From NCBI GenBank assembly GCA_001695595.3, contig MBPM02000049.1:545237-609236 (forward strand): a stretch of 64,000 nucleotides of DNA. The letters are read 5' to 3'. This document shows, piece after piece, positions 1-9,497 of the stretch; within the stretch, counting starts at the first letter, position 1; every line of letters starts with the position of its first letter. The position numbers and the translations under genes are program-made. The notes beneath the pieces were generated by a model. That model saw nothing but the letters and a program-made list of their open reading frames with translations, did no database searches and had not been told where the DNA came from. Source of the DNA: Plasmopara viticola. Lineage: Eukaryota > Oomycota > Peronosporomycetes > Peronosporales > Peronosporaceae.

Positions 1-54
1 GATGTGCTCTAGCTCCGCAAGTCGACGGTCAGCCTGTGCTTGTGACTGGACCGC

Positions 55-528
55 TTGCACAAAGGTGCTAAGGTGGCCCCACGCGCGGACGCACCCGAAG
101 CCTCGTGGCAAGAAGTCAGCTTGCTGACCGTCAATACCGACGGGATCAAGAAAAACGGGTACCTACTCATCGAGCACTTGCTCGAGAAGCACAGTCTCTC
201 TTGCATCCAGGAGACCAAACTCCGTGATTGCCACCAACTTGACACCTTCAAGTTTAACCTTCAAGCCCGATTCAAGCACAAGCTATTCGTCAGCGACACT
301 GGTGCGGTCAGCGCCACACAGACGACACACCGATCTGGCGGAGTGCTCACTGTGCTCCGCTCCAGCTTCCGAGGTTTCGATACGGCCGAGGAGCTTCGCG
401 AACTGACTGTCCCGGGACGCTACCAAGTCGTCCGATTGGTTGTCGTCAGTGCACCTGTGTACATCCACAATATTTACTCGCGGGTGGATGACCATGTAAA
501 AGAGTGTTGTTCAACCATCTTCCAGTGA
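55..528 (+). pseudogene. LINE endonuclease domain (EEP/APE family), N-terminal part
   Basis: This frame encodes the first half of an endonuclease/exonuclease/phosphatase fold, the nuclease that nicks target DNA for target-primed reverse transcription. The early strand reads VNTDGIKKNG with the family Asn at 133-135. The metal-binding Glu lies in CIQETKL (Glu codon 211-213). RSGGVLTVLRSS and IHNIYSRV match the next core strands. The frame stops at 526-528, before the catalytic His/Asp region, which continues in another frame from 615. The upstream 54 bases are open in the same frame, so the ATG at 55 is not a secure start. It is part of the broken LINE and not a free-standing gene. Confidence 0.8.
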
Positions 529-614
529 ACCGCGTTGAGGACAATGCGACGCACATAGTCCTTATCGAATTGATCACACCGCTCAATCCCAGCGTCGACT
601 CATCCTAGCCACGC

Positions 615-1049
615 TTGCTTACTCGCCCGGGTTGCAACGCCTGTATGAGCTGGCTGAGCCAGCTAGGTGTCGTCGATGCCTGGCGAATCTACCACCAAGA
701 CGAGCGCGTGTACACCGGTCCCCAGCCGCGACAGAACCAACTTGGCTATGCTATGTTGTTGGAGGACTTCTGCAACGCGTTGTATGGCGACTCTAAGTAC
801 TTTGAGCCCAAGGGTGCCGACGACCACCTGGCGCACACGGTGGCCTTGCGCTCGGTGTCTCAGCTTCACGAATACGGCTACTGGCGCTTTTCGGAGTATC
901 TTCTTGAGTACTCCGATGTTGTTGATGCCATCTGTGGTGAAGCTCAGCAGATACTCGAGCATTTCCAGGCTACATCAAACCCAGGCAAAGTCTGGGTGCA
1001 GTGGAAGAAAATCATGCGACGCCAATTACAGGCTATATATGCAACGTAA
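615..1049 (+). pseudogene. LINE endonuclease domain, C-terminal part, and start of linker
   Basis: The second half of the EEP nuclease continues here after a frame change. LSQLGVVDAWR is the conserved helix before the active-site loops, and ADDHLAHTVAL (about 816-848) holds the terminal Asp-His pair of the family's SDH motif, with Ser not conserved. The linker then begins with GYWRFSEYLLEYSDVVDAI and NPGKVWVQWKK, a pattern typical of the region between endonuclease and RT in LINEs. The frame ends at 1047-1049 while the homologous sequence carries on in the next frame, so a small indel lies near 1040. Confidence 0.78.
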
Positions 1050-1310
1050 GCTACACAACCAAAACGACGTAGCCATTACAGCCGCACAAATCGCGCTAGA
1101 CAAAGCAGCAATCCGGTACCATGACAAGCGAGACGCAACTTCCCGGGAAGCCTTTCGTGTTGCACTAGACACGTACCGCGACTGCGTGACACGGTCTCGC
1201 TGCTACAACCAAGACTCGGCCTTTGACTTTCAAATTCAGAAGGCCGAGACGTCTTCCACGTACTTCATCCGTCCGATCGACCCATCACTTTGGCATTCAG
1301 CATCAAACAA
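1040..1310 (+). pseudogene. LINE inter-domain linker
   Basis: This stretch continues the linker in a third frame. It is rich in Ala, Arg, Asp and Gln, probably helical, and includes KAAIRYHDKRDATSREAF and FDFQIQKAETSSTYFIRPID. The latter resembles the FxFxxxxxE...S..FFRP segment found just before the RT fingers in related elements. It carries no catalytic residues. The frame becomes meaningless near 1310, and the RT resumes in a different frame near 1400. Confidence 0.6.
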
Positions 1311-1404
1311 GTTCAGACTCGCAGCGGCGGCATCTCGCAAAGCCCAGCGGACATCTCAGCATGCTTTCGATCCCACTGGGGTTGTAATATGGGTGACGCT
1401 GCCA

Positions 1405-1697
1405 GTCCTGCCGGACCGCCACCAATCACCAATCCAAGCAGCCGACTAAAGCTGCTGGACACGATTGACAAGCGTCTGACAACCGATGAACAAGACCGTC
1501 TCAACGCGCCGAATTCCGGAGCTAACCTTGCTGTCGCGCATAAGCGTATGAGGACCAACTCCGCGCCTGGCATGAACGGTCTCACGGCTGGCTTTTACCA
1601 GGTCGCGCCCGACGTCTTCGGGGATTGTCTGAGCATAGTGTTCAATTATCGGTTGGCAAGCGGCGAGCTCCTCTCTTCCAAGCGCAAATCAGCTGTG
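1405..1697 (+). pseudogene. LINE reverse transcriptase, N-terminal (fingers) part
   Basis: The RT0/1 region is visible in this frame: LLDTIDKRLTTDEQDRLNAP, then the hallmark NSAPGMNGLTAGFYQ (the usual form is SPGxDGLPxxFY), then APDVFGDCLSIVFNYRL and SSKRKSAV. These residues form the fingers and template-binding entry. At about 1697 a one-base shift moves the homologous sequence (HKKGSRYDHGNFRSISL) into the next frame, which ends the usable reading here. Confidence 0.8.
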
Positions 1698-2375
1698 TGC
1701 TTGGACACAAGAAAGGCTCGCGTTACGACCACGGCAACTTTCGGTCGATCTCGCTCAATGGCGTTGACGTGAAGGCGTTGTCCGAGGTGCTGACCTACAG
1801 CCTCCAGCACTTCCTTCCCGAGCTTATACACGCCAATCAGAAGGCGTTCGTTAAGGGTCGGTCTATCCACCACCATGTGCGGTTCATGGCCGATCTGCAA
1901 GACCTCACGATTGCACACGACGAAGAAGCCTACGCTATGTTTATCAACTTTGAGGAGGCGTACGACCGGTTTGACTGGGATTACATGTTTCAAGTGCTCG
2001 ATCGCACGGATTGTGGCGGCGCCTTCACCGACTGGGCGAGGCTGCCTTACACCGTTCCATACGCACACCTCTTGATCAATGGCCACGTCCAGTCGTCGAT
2101 CTTCCCCACACGGGGAGTCAAGCAAGGCGACCCGCTCTCAGCGCTACTGTTCCTCATGGTCATCGAGCCACTGGGAAAGCTGCTCCGGCAGCGTGAAGAG
2201 AATGACGTTTGCTTTCCCGAAGACCACACCGCCACCAGCGTCTTGTTTGCTGATGATACCACGTTGCTCTCTGGCTCGGTGTCCGGCATCCAGGCACAGC
2301 TTGACCTGGTTCAGCTGTACTGCGATGGCTATGGAGCCAAACTTAACTTTGCTAGATGCGTTCTCATGCCTTTGA
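1698..2375 (+). pseudogene. LINE reverse transcriptase, palm, with catalytic Asp to Asn change
   Basis: This is the best-preserved part of the element. In order it shows HKKGSRYDHGNFRSISL, KAFVKGRSIHHHV, motif A as FINFEEAYDR, motif B as RGVKQGDPLSALLF (2111-2152) and motif C as FADD (2246-2257). Motif A normally has Asp in FxDFxxAYD; here the codon at 1946-1948 is AAC (Asn). The preceding base is C, so the change fits CpG to CpA decay. Motif C keeps both Asp residues. Polymerase activity would be lost even without the frameshifts. The domain decays near 2375 at GAKLNFARCVLMPLNR. Confidence 0.88.
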
Positions 2376-2433
2376 ACCGCCGAACAAACCCTCCTTGTTT
2401 CCTGGCGTCAAGGTGCTCTAGCGTGGTTAGACG

Positions 2434-2790
2434 GTCAAATTTCTGGGCATCCTGTTTGGTAAGGATCCTGTTGACAACGCCATCATACAGCTCTTAGACA
2501 GGCGATTCTACGAAGGATCTCTTCTGTGGTTCTGTCGTGCCCGCACCTTGCGAGGACGTCTGCTGGTTGCGCTAACGATGGTGTTTTCTCGGTTGTGGCA
2601 CTACACTATGCATGTGTCGATCCCGCAGTGGGTCGTTAAGTAGTGGCAGTCCACGCTCGACCGCTTTGTACTTGCACGTCGCTACGAACGCAACGCCAAA
2701 CACGTCCATCTGATTCCCAAGGAGTTTCTGTACAACCTCGCTCCGACGGTGGTCTGTCAGTATCCAGCATCGAAGCCTTACTCAAGCGTC
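2434..2790 (+). pseudogene. LINE RT thumb/connection region
   Basis: VKFLGILFGKDPVDNAI opens the post-RT region, where VKYLGxxFG is the usual form after motif D. It is followed by LWFCRARTLRGRLLVAL, SRLWHYTMHVSIPQWVVK and LDRFVLARRYERNAKHV. A TAG at 2641 interrupts the frame, but the same frame still aligns after it. Beyond about 2790 (KRQKLNVLL) the frame breaks again. The pattern is a decayed copy and not a gene. Confidence 0.72.
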
Positions 2791-2864
2791 AGAAGCTCAA
2801 CGTGCTGCTCTAGTTCATCGTCGCGCCGACCTCGACCCAACATAATTGGACCACACCAGGAGTC

Positions 2865-3755
2865 GTGCTTCTGTCGCTTGTGCTGCCCACATGGGGTCGC
2901 TGGCGACCCCTCGACTTTCTTACGGTTAGCTCCATGCGCCACGGTGCTCTGCTGCAGTGGGATGTGTTGTCGCAGTGGTGGCGCCAAGTCTGGCGTCTGT
3001 GGTATATGATCAAGTGGGGAGTCACATGGCGAGACCTTCATCCTCTCGCCCACCTAGGTAATGTGCTGAAGCAAACGATTTGGCTCCACGCCGACGCCGA
3101 TTGTCACTCTAAAGTCGCCGTCCGTGATGACAGCCCAAAATTACAGCGGCGTAGTCTGTGCATGGTTGCCGAGCCCTAGCACAACTACCGCCAGCACATC
3201 GCAACAACTTTCAATCTTCGGTACCTTGCTGACTTCTTGGATGCTGGCGGTGCATGGCCGGATGCTGATGCGTTTGCGCGCGGCCACATCGACTACTGGC
3301 TCACGTCAGTCCCTGTATACCCGCAGTACCAGTGGCCCCGACGCCTGCATCTCGAAGCCACACACGTCTTCGAGCGACTACGTGATCTGTGCGCCAATAC
3401 ACCGCTTCCGCCTCCAGGCGTGGTCTGGGTGTGTCCCAATGCGCCATACGTTGGCGTGCGCGTGGGGGATCGCGTATGTGTTGCGCCCTTAGTGTCACAA
3501 TTTCAATTGCTCCTACTTGTGTGGAAGACCCCAGCGCCCACAAAGCCACACCCAACCCAGCTGCACGATGAGCACGCCACAACAATCGACATCAAAGTTT
3601 TCGTGAGCCAGTCCAAGCGTCTACGTTTGCTGCTACTTCCTGTATACGAAGATCTGCAGTTCCGACTCGCCTTCCGTCTATTGCCAGTGCGCTCACGATT
3701 CTTTTTTCTGCGCGAGGCGCATCCAGGCATCATTTACTGTGTACGCAGTGGATAA
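2865..3755 (+). pseudogene. LINE C-terminal region, upstream of zinc knuckle
   Basis: One frame stays readable through two segments, 2865-3179 and 3237-3755. It includes WGRWRPLDFLTVSSMRHG, WWRQVWRLWYMIKW, the WPDADAFARGHIDYW segment and RLLPVRSRFFFLREAHPG followed by YCVRSG. The Cys in YCVRSG probably begins a Cys/His knuckle like those at LINE C-termini. A TAA at 3753-3755 interrupts the knuckle. This is the RNA-binding tail of the same element. Confidence 0.65.
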
Positions 3756-4211
3756 AACGCAGTGGAAACAGAGCGGCACTTGTTATTTCAGTGCGTTCTA
3801 CCAGCCGAGCTATGGCCAATCCTGTTTCGTGACTGATCAGCTTTCTCCGGCACTATACTGACATGGCTCGACATTGCCCTTGGTCGCCCACCTGCCCATA
3901 CACCCGCTTGGCACGACCATGCCGTCGTGGTGCATGATCTGTGGCAGATCACACGTTGCATCACGCTCCACTTGCTGTGGACATTGCGCAATGACGGTTT
4001 GTTCCGCAAGCATGAGCCTTTTCCTCTGGTACCTGCACTCCGGGTCGTGTACACCACATTTAGTGCGCACGTGCGTGCATGCAAACGTAGGGTGTACGAT
4101 GAAGAGCAGCAAGCGACGCTCCAGTCTGTGCTGATTTGGCTCCGATACTCTCGTTCGATGGGTGCCTTTATGTGGACCAACGCTCCGCTGTTTGCTGTGC
4201 GCTTCCTGTAG
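3756..4211 (+). pseudogene. LINE C-terminal tail with zinc-knuckle remnant
   Basis: The same frame continues past the stop: VETERHLLFQCVLPAELW contains His-x4-Cys and the Ala-x-LeuTrp pattern that ends LINE zinc knuckles. A further stop lies near 3832. PAWHDHAVVVHDLW and the basic segment HVRACKRRVYDEEQQ follow, and the frame ends at TAG 4209-4211 after NAPLFAVRFL. This stop is probably the original end of ORF2, because no similar coding sequence follows. Confidence 0.65.
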
Positions 4212-4440
4212 CCATCCCTACTTCTACCAACACTTTGCCTCAGCCGTTTCTTTTCGCCGGCGGACTCAATTTGGCTATAAAACTGGCCGAAATCTCGTTT
4301 TACCTGTGATACATTATAAAAAGCTCACAAAATATCAAGTCCGTGGGTGTTCTACTTGAAGTGAATAAAGTCTGACAGATCAGAATATCAATTTCAGAGT
4401 GATCGAGTTTAAGAGGGGACTAAAATATCGAGGTAATTTT
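4212..4440. other. Probable LINE 3' untranslated region
   Basis: Non-coding sequence follows the LINE stop. It contains a TATAAAA-like run near 4277 and an AATAAA at 4364-4369 that could be a polyadenylation signal. No poly(A), short tandem tail or target-site duplication is visible, so the true end of the element is uncertain. Confidence 0.4.
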
Positions 4441-5137
4441 GCATCTCATATCACACGTCCTCATTTTCCCATTTTCCATCAAGTACCCAAGTCAAGCCAA
4501 CCAAGCCCAAGCCAGCCAGGATACCCCGGACCAGCGACCAGTGCCTCCCCAGGGGCTTCCCGACCAAGACAACTAGACTGGGGTCGGAGACTATACGGTC
4601 GTCGCCAGGGTTCGATAGGGTGACGGGCGGCCTGAGCCCGACTCTCGATCCAGTTGCTGCGGTAGAGGACCCTGTGGTCGAGGCGCTGCATAATGGCACG
4701 CGTCCGAGGACCAAGCCTCCGCTTCTCCGCTTCGGTCTCGGAGACTAGAGGGTCGTCGCCAGGGCCCGATAGGGCGACGGGCGGCTCGAGCCCGAATTGT
4801 TTTGTGGAGATAGCGGTTGACCGCTCTAAGCCGGCGTGTCTGCATCGGACCGAGAGCTAGAACACCGGCTTCGCCTCCCGCAACGACGGACAAGGATTTG
4901 AACTGTACATGGAAGGTCAATACTTTGCTAGGTAGATCGCGAAACCAGCAGAAATACTGGTCCCGGTGAAAGCTTGTGAACTTAAATCAATCAGCTCTAT
5001 CCGGCCGATCAAAGTGCTTGTCACACCAAACGATTGGAAGACCACCTCAAGTTAACCTGTAGACAGGTAGTAGATTGTATATTATTATTCGACGTAGGCA
5101 TAGAGAAGTGTAAGTCGTATTAATAAACAGACTACTT
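4441..5137. other. Gene-free flank between LINE and tRNA array
   Basis: The first part (to about 4870) is GC-rich with low-complexity CCAAGCC runs near 4495-4520 and a duplicated 58-bp block. The rest (4900-5137) is AT-richer and contains short hairpins such as ACCTGT/ACAGGT near 5055. Frames of 70-109 codons exist on both strands, but they show no domain, no homology I recognise and GC-biased composition. I see no gene here. Confidence 0.55.
4584..4795. repeat. Pair of diverged 58-bp direct repeats, GC-rich
   Basis: Copies lie at 4584-4641 and 4738-4795, 154 bp apart from start to start, and differ at 7 of 58 positions by my alignment. Both share the core GGTCGTCGCCAGGG and GACGGGCGG. I do not recognise the family. 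It could be the edge of a GC-rich repeat element or an old local duplication. Confidence 0.75.
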
Positions 5138-5139
5138 GA

Positions 5140-5155
5140 ACTCGGGCAAGATGCC
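5140..5155 (-). pseudogene. tRNA-Leu 5' fragment at array left edge, copy m0
   Basis: Only GGCATCTTGCCCGAGT remains on the minus strand. The left end of the array cuts the gene inside the D arm. Its upstream spacer (to 5492) is still recognisable. Confidence 0.7.
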
Positions 5156-5492
5156 CTACTTAATATCACTCAAGCTTCAAAAACGCGACTTTTATATAAC
5201 GACATTGAATTTCAGCTTATGCACTACAATATGCCTTAACTGGTTGTCAGCTCAGCAATTGAAGGCCCCGCATCATTTATTCACATCTATATGCTTAAGA
5301 AGCCTTCCTTTTGATCGTGCTGACAAGTAAGTTATTCTTTGGGACCTGCTTCGGCGAACTCAGTATTTATCACATCAAAGTGCGATACGAGCACAAATTA
5401 CCAAAAGCATATAGCAGCAACGACAATAGCTTTTTTTGTTCTACGACAAAAATTCGTGTGCTGCGAATACTTGAACGATGACAAGTACGATG

Positions 5493-5578
5493 TGGTAATT
5501 GCGGGGTTTGAACTCACGCAGACTGGCATGTCTTGCATTACTTAAGTCCGCCCCCTAAGACCACTCGGGTAAGATACC
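5493..5578 (-). pseudogene. tRNA-Leu-like, B' type, anticodon stem lost, copy m1
   Basis: 86 nt. The variable arm is the intact AGAC/GTCT form, but the T stem (GTGAG) and acceptor (AATTACC) are B-like. The 3' strand of the anticodon stem is replaced (AATGC instead of TCCGC), so the stem cannot form. Confidence 0.8.
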
Positions 5579-5876
5579 TTGTTTACGTCAACATCACGCA
5601 AACTTCAAAAACGCGACTTTTATATAAAGACATTATATTTCACTTTATGCACTACAATATGCCGTAGCTAGTTGTCAGCTCAGCAATTAAAAGCCCCGCA
5701 TCACTTATTCACAACTATAAGCTTGAATTTTCCTTTTGATCGTGCCGAAAATTTAGTTAATATAAGGGATTCGCTTCGGAGAGTCCAAATTGTATTACCA
5801 CAAAGTGCGAGTATAGATTACAAACAACATATAGCAGCAACGACCATTGCTTTCTTTGTTTTGCGAAAAGAAACCG

Positions 5877-5962
5877 TGGTATCTGTGGGGTCTGAACCCA
5901 CGCAGACTGGCATGTCTAGCGGATCTTAAGTCCGCCACCTTAGACCACTCGGGCAAGATACC
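5877..5962 (-). tRNA. tRNA-Leu(UAA), A-type, slightly diverged, copy m2
   Basis: 86 nt. Acceptor, anticodon, variable and T stems pair. One D-stem base is changed (AAGGTGGCGG) and the T loop is TTCAGAC. It is the best-preserved minus-strand copy. Confidence 0.85.
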
Positions 5963-6302
5963 TCGCTTGCGTCTATATCACTCAAGCTTCAAAATCGCAC
6001 CTATTATATAGCGACATTGTATTATAGTTTATGCACTACAATATGCCGTAACTGGTTGTCAGCTCAGCAATTGAAAGCCCGCACCACTAATTCACAACAA
6101 TATGCTTTAAGAAGCCTTTCTATTGACCGTGCTGGCAACTTAGTTATTCTATGGGACCTGTTTCGGCGAACTCAATATATATTACATCAAAGTGCGATAC
6201 GAGCACAAATTACCAAAAGCATATAGCAGCAACGACAATAGCTTTTTGTTTTGCGACAAAAAATTGTGTGCTGCGAATACTTGAACGATGATAAGTACGA
6301 TG

Positions 6303-6377
6303 TGGTAATTGCGGGGTTTGAACTCAAGCACACTGGCATGTCTAGCGGATCTTAAGTCCGCCCCCTAAGACCACTCG
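6303..6377 (-). pseudogene. tRNA-Leu-like, B type, 5' truncated, copy m3
   Basis: The acceptor 5' strand and first D-arm bases are missing. The junction CACTCG/CACTATATAGTTG runs straight into spacer. The GTGTGC variable-arm signature marks it as B. Confidence 0.85.
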
Positions 6378-6610
6378 CACTATATAGTTGCTTTCAGCGA
6401 CATATAGTTGCTAGTTGCCAGCCGTAGCTCACTTGCCACAACTATATGCTTGAGAAGGCTTCCTTTCGATCGTGGCGAAAATTAGTTGATATATGGGACC
6501 TGCTTCGGAAAGTCCAAATTATTTTACCACAAAGTGCGATCCGAGTATAAATTACAAACAACATATAGCAGCAACGACCATTGCTTTCTTTGTTTTGCGA
6601 AAATAAACCG

Positions 6611-6689
6611 TGGTATCTGTGGGGTTTGAACCCACGCAGACTGGCATGTAGCGATCTTAAGTCCCCCCTTAGACCACGGGCAAGATACC
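6611..6689 (-). pseudogene. tRNA-Leu(UAA)-like, A type, internally deleted, copy m4
   Basis: 79 nt. Small deletions hit the D arm, the anticodon stem and the variable arm. Acceptor and T arm remain perfect. Confidence 0.85.
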
Positions 6690-7005
6690 TCGCTTACGTC
6701 TATATCACTCAAGATTCAAAATTGCACCTATTATATAGCGACATTGTATTATATTTTATGCACTACAATATGTCGTAACTGGTTGTCAGCTCAGCAATTG
6801 AAAGCCCGCACCACTAATTCACAACAAGATGCTTTAAGAAGCCTTTCTTTTGACCGTGTTGGCAACTTAGTTTTTCTATGGGACCTGTTTCGGCGAACTC
6901 AATATATATTACATCAAAGTGCGATACGAGCACAAATTACCAAAAGCATATAGCAGCAACGACAAAGCTTTTTGTTTTGCGACAAAAAATCGTGTCGGTA
7001 CGATG

Positions 7006-7082
7006 TGGTAATTGCGGGGTTTGAACTCACGCACACTGGCATGTCTAGCGGATCTTAAGTCCGCCCCTTTAGGCAAGATACC
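7006..7082 (-). pseudogene. tRNA-Leu(UAA)-like, B type, D loop deleted, copy m5
   Basis: 77 nt. The D loop, including the conserved GG, is lost, which also removes part of the A box. It is the copy nearest to the strand switch. Confidence 0.85.
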
Positions 7083-7174
7083 TTATTTACGTCAATATCA
7101 CTCAAGCTTTAAAAACGCGACTTTTATACAGCGACATTGTATTATATTTTATGCACTACAATATGCCGTAACTG

Positions 7175-7203
7175 GTTGTCAGCTCAACAATTGAGCTGAC
7201 AAC
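7175..7203. repeat. Short perfect palindrome near the strand switch
   Basis: Arms of 13 bases (GTTGTCAGCTCAA and its complement) are separated by CAA. The left arm is the end of a minus-oriented spacer, and the right arm starts a fold-back copy of it. Confidence 0.9.
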
Positions 7204-7208
7204 TAGCT

Positions 7209-7281
7209 ACCTGCTTCGGCGAACTCAATATATATTACATCAAAGTGCGATGTAATATATATTGAGTTCGCCGAAGCAGGT
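7209..7281. repeat. Perfect 33-bp inverted repeat with 7-nt loop at the array strand switch
   Basis: Arms 7209-7241 and 7249-7281 are exact reverse complements around AAAGTGC. The left arm is minus-oriented B spacer and the right arm is the same sequence in plus orientation. To the left all tRNAs are minus-strand, to the right all are plus-strand. Confidence 0.95.
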
Positions 7282-7474
7282 CCCATAGAATAACTAAGTT
7301 GCCAGCACGGTCAAAAGAAAGGCTTCTTAAAGCATATTGTTGTGAATTAGTGGTGCGGGCTTTCAATTGCTGAGCTGACAACCAGTTACGGCATATTGTA
7401 GTGCATAAAATATAATACAATGTCGCTATATAATAGGTTCGATTTTGAATCCTGAGTGATATTGACGTAAGCGA

Positions 7475-7560
7475 GGTATCTTGCCCGAGTGGTCTAAGGG
7501 GGCGGACTTAAGATCCGCTAGACATGCCAGTCTGCGTGGGTTCAAACCCCACAGATACCA
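7475..7560 (+). tRNA. tRNA-Leu(UAA), A-type, copy 1 (reference description)
   Basis: 86 nt including discriminator A. Acceptor GGTATCT/AGATACC pairs fully. The anticodon arm is GCGGA-CTTAAGA-TCCGC, giving anticodon UAA, which reads UUA Leu codons. The long variable arm AGAC/GTCT marks a class II tRNA, and the T arm is GTGGG-TTCAAAC-CCCAC. The A box spans the CCCGAGTGG region and the B box is GGTTCAAACCC. No intron and no encoded CCA; T4 stops transcription after a short trailer. This is the first plus-strand gene after the fold-back. Confidence 0.97.
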
Positions 7561-7865
7561 CGGTTTATTTTCGCAAAACAAAGAAAGCAATGGTCGTTGC
7601 TGCTATATGTTGTTTGTAATTTATACTCGGATCGCACTTTGTGGTAAAATAATTTGGACTTTCCGAAGCAGGTCCCATATATCAACTAATTTTCGCCACG
7701 ATCAAAAGGAAGCCTTCTCAAGCATATAGTTGTGAACAAGTGATGCGGGGCTTTCAATTGCTGAGCTGGCAACTAGCTACGGCATATTGTAGTGCATAAA
7801 CTGAAATACAATGTCGCTATATAAAAGTCGCGTTTTTAAAGCTTGAGTGATCTTGACGTAAATAA

Positions 7866-7951
7866 GGTATCTTGCCCGAGTGGTCTAAGGGGGCGGACTT
7901 AAGATCCGCTAGACATGCCAGTGTGCGTGAGTTCAAACCCCGCAATTACCA
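7866..7951 (+). tRNA. tRNA-Leu(UAA)-like, B-type stem-defective, copy 2 (reference description)
   Basis: 86 nt with the same 5' half and anticodon arm as A. Differences sit in stems: the variable arm AGAC/GTGT has a G-G mismatch, the T stem GTGAG/CCCGC has A-C and a T-G wobble, and the acceptor GGTATCT/AATTACC has T-T and C-A. The B box becomes AGTTCAAACCC. It may be transcribed but is unlikely to give a stable tRNA. It is either an amplified pseudogene or a tRNA-like RNA. Confidence 0.8.
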
Positions 7952-8292
7952 CATCGTACTTATCATCGTTCAAGTATTCGCAGCACACGATTTTTTGTCG
8001 CAAAACAAAAAGCTATTGTTGTTGCTGCTATATGCTTTTGGTAATTTGTGCTCGTATCGCACTTTGATGTGATATATATTGAGTTCGCCGAAGCAGGTCC
8101 CATAGAATAACTAAGTTGCCAGCACGGTCAAAAGAAAGGCTTCTTAAAGCATATTGTTGTGAATTAGTGGTGCGGGCTTTCAATTGCTGAGCTGGCAACC
8201 ACTTACGGCATATTGTAGTGCATAAAATATAATACAATGTCGATATATAATAGGTGCGTTTTTTGAAGCTTGAGAGATATAGACGTAAGCGA

Positions 8293-8378
8293 GGTATCTT
8301 GCCCGAGTGGTCTTAGGGGGCGGACTTAAGATCCGCTAGACATGCCAGTCTGCGTGGGTTCAAACCCCACAGATACCA
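8293..8378 (+). tRNA. tRNA-Leu(UAA), A-type, copy 3
   Basis: Stems intact. D loop is GGTCTTAG instead of GGTCTAAG. Confidence 0.96.
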
Positions 8379-8682
8379 CGGTTTATTTTCGCAAAACAAA
8401 GAAAGCAATGGTCGTTGCTGCTATATGTTGTTTGTAATTTATACTCGGATCGCACTTTGTGGTAAAATAATTTGGACTTTCCGAAGCAGGTCCCATATAT
8501 TAACTAGTTTTCGCCACGATCAAAAGGAAGCCTTCTCAAGCATATAGTTGTGAACAAGTGATGCGGGGCTTTCAATTGCTGAGCTGGCAACTAGCTACGG
8601 CATATTGTAGTGCATAAACTGAAATACAATGTCGCTATATAAAAGTCGCGTTTTAAAGCTTGAGTGATCTTGACGTAAATAA

Positions 8683-8767
8683 GGTATCTTGCCCGAGTGG
8701 TCTAAGGGGGCGGACTTAAGATCCGCTAGACATGCCAGTGTGCGTGAGTTCAAACCCGCAATTACCA
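8683..8767 (+). tRNA. tRNA-Leu(UAA)-like, B-type, copy 4
   Basis: 85 nt. One C is lost from the T-stem 3' strand (CCCGCAATT). Confidence 0.78.
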
Positions 8768-9107
8768 CATCGTACTTATCATCGTTCAAGTATTCGCAGC
8801 ACACGATTTTTTGTCGCAAAACAAAAAGCTATTGTCGTTGCTGCTATATGCTTTTGGTAATTTGTGCTCGTATCGCACTTTGATGTGATATATATTGAGT
8901 TCGCCGAAGCAGGTCCCATAGAATAACTAAGTTGCCAGCACGGTCAAAAGAAAGGCTTCTTAAAGCATATTGTTGTGAATTAGTGGTGCGGGCTTTCAAT
9001 TGCTGAGCTGACAACCAGTTACGGCATATTGTAGTGCATAAAATATAATACAATGTCGCTATATAAAAGTCGCGTTTTTGAAGCTTGAGTGATGTAGACG
9101 TAAGCGA

Positions 9108-9193
9108 GGTATCTTGCCCGAGTGGTCTAAGGGGGCGGACTTAAGATCCGCTAGACATGCCAGTCTGCGTGGGTTCAAACCCCACAGATACCA
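9108..9193 (+). tRNA. tRNA-Leu(UAA), A-type, copy 5
   Basis: Consensus body. An A spacer follows, but the next locus is A again. Confidence 0.97.
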
Positions 9194-9497
9194 CGGTTTA
9201 TTTTCGCAAAACAAAGAAAGCAATGGTCGTTGCTGCTATATGTTGTTTGTAATTTATACTCGGATCGCACTTTGTGGTAAAATAATTTGGACTTTCCGAA
9301 GCAGGTCCCATATATTAACTAGTTTTCGCCACGATCAAAAGGAAGCCTTCTCAAGCATATAGTTGTGAACAAGTGATGCGGGGCTTTCAATTGCTGAGCT
9401 GGCAACTAGCTACGGCATATTGTAGTGCATAAACTGAAATACAATGTCGCTATATAAAAGTCGCGTTTTTAAAGCTTGAGTGATATTGACGTAAGCG

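Larger units (their letters stand above)
1..4211 (+). mobile_element. Degenerate LINE (non-LTR retrotransposon), oomycete-like, 5' end outside window
   Basis: One recognisable LINE ORF2 runs through this stretch in the order APE-type endonuclease, linker, reverse transcriptase, thumb/connection and zinc-knuckle-like C-terminus, ending at a TAG at 4209-4211. The reading frame changes at least four times (near 530-615, 1040, 1400 and 1697) and has further breaks at about 2375-2434 and 2790-2865. In-frame stops occur at 2641 and 3753. The first catalytic Asp of RT motif A is Asn. The element is therefore dead. Its GC-rich coding sequence contrasts with the AT-richer array to the right. No poly(A) tail or target-site duplication can be seen. 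Closest resemblance from memory is to Phytophthora-type LINEs; no search was run. Confidence 0.88.
5138..7203 (-). repeat. Minus-strand arm of the array
   Basis: Five tRNA loci and one fragment lie on the minus strand in the order B, A, B, A, B', fragment when read 5' to 3'. Most carry deletions or stem damage. Spacers here are shorter and more diverged than in the plus-strand interior. Confidence 0.88.

Noticed and set aside
283..3585. Antisense and alternate-frame ORFs across the LINE (for example minus 283-495, 1646-2125, 3301-3585)
   Set aside because: They are shadows of the GC-rich LINE coding strand; recognised motifs lie only on the plus strand.
4880..4920. tRNA T-arm-like GTTCAAATCC on the minus strand
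   Set aside because: The flanking bases do not form a T stem or an acceptor stem, and no anticodon arm is found nearby.
4399..4920. Small open frames of 70-109 codons in the GC-rich flank, both strands
   Set aside because: Overlapping frames on both strands reflect GC-rich composition. There are no domains, and the direct repeat inside them is unrelated to frame.
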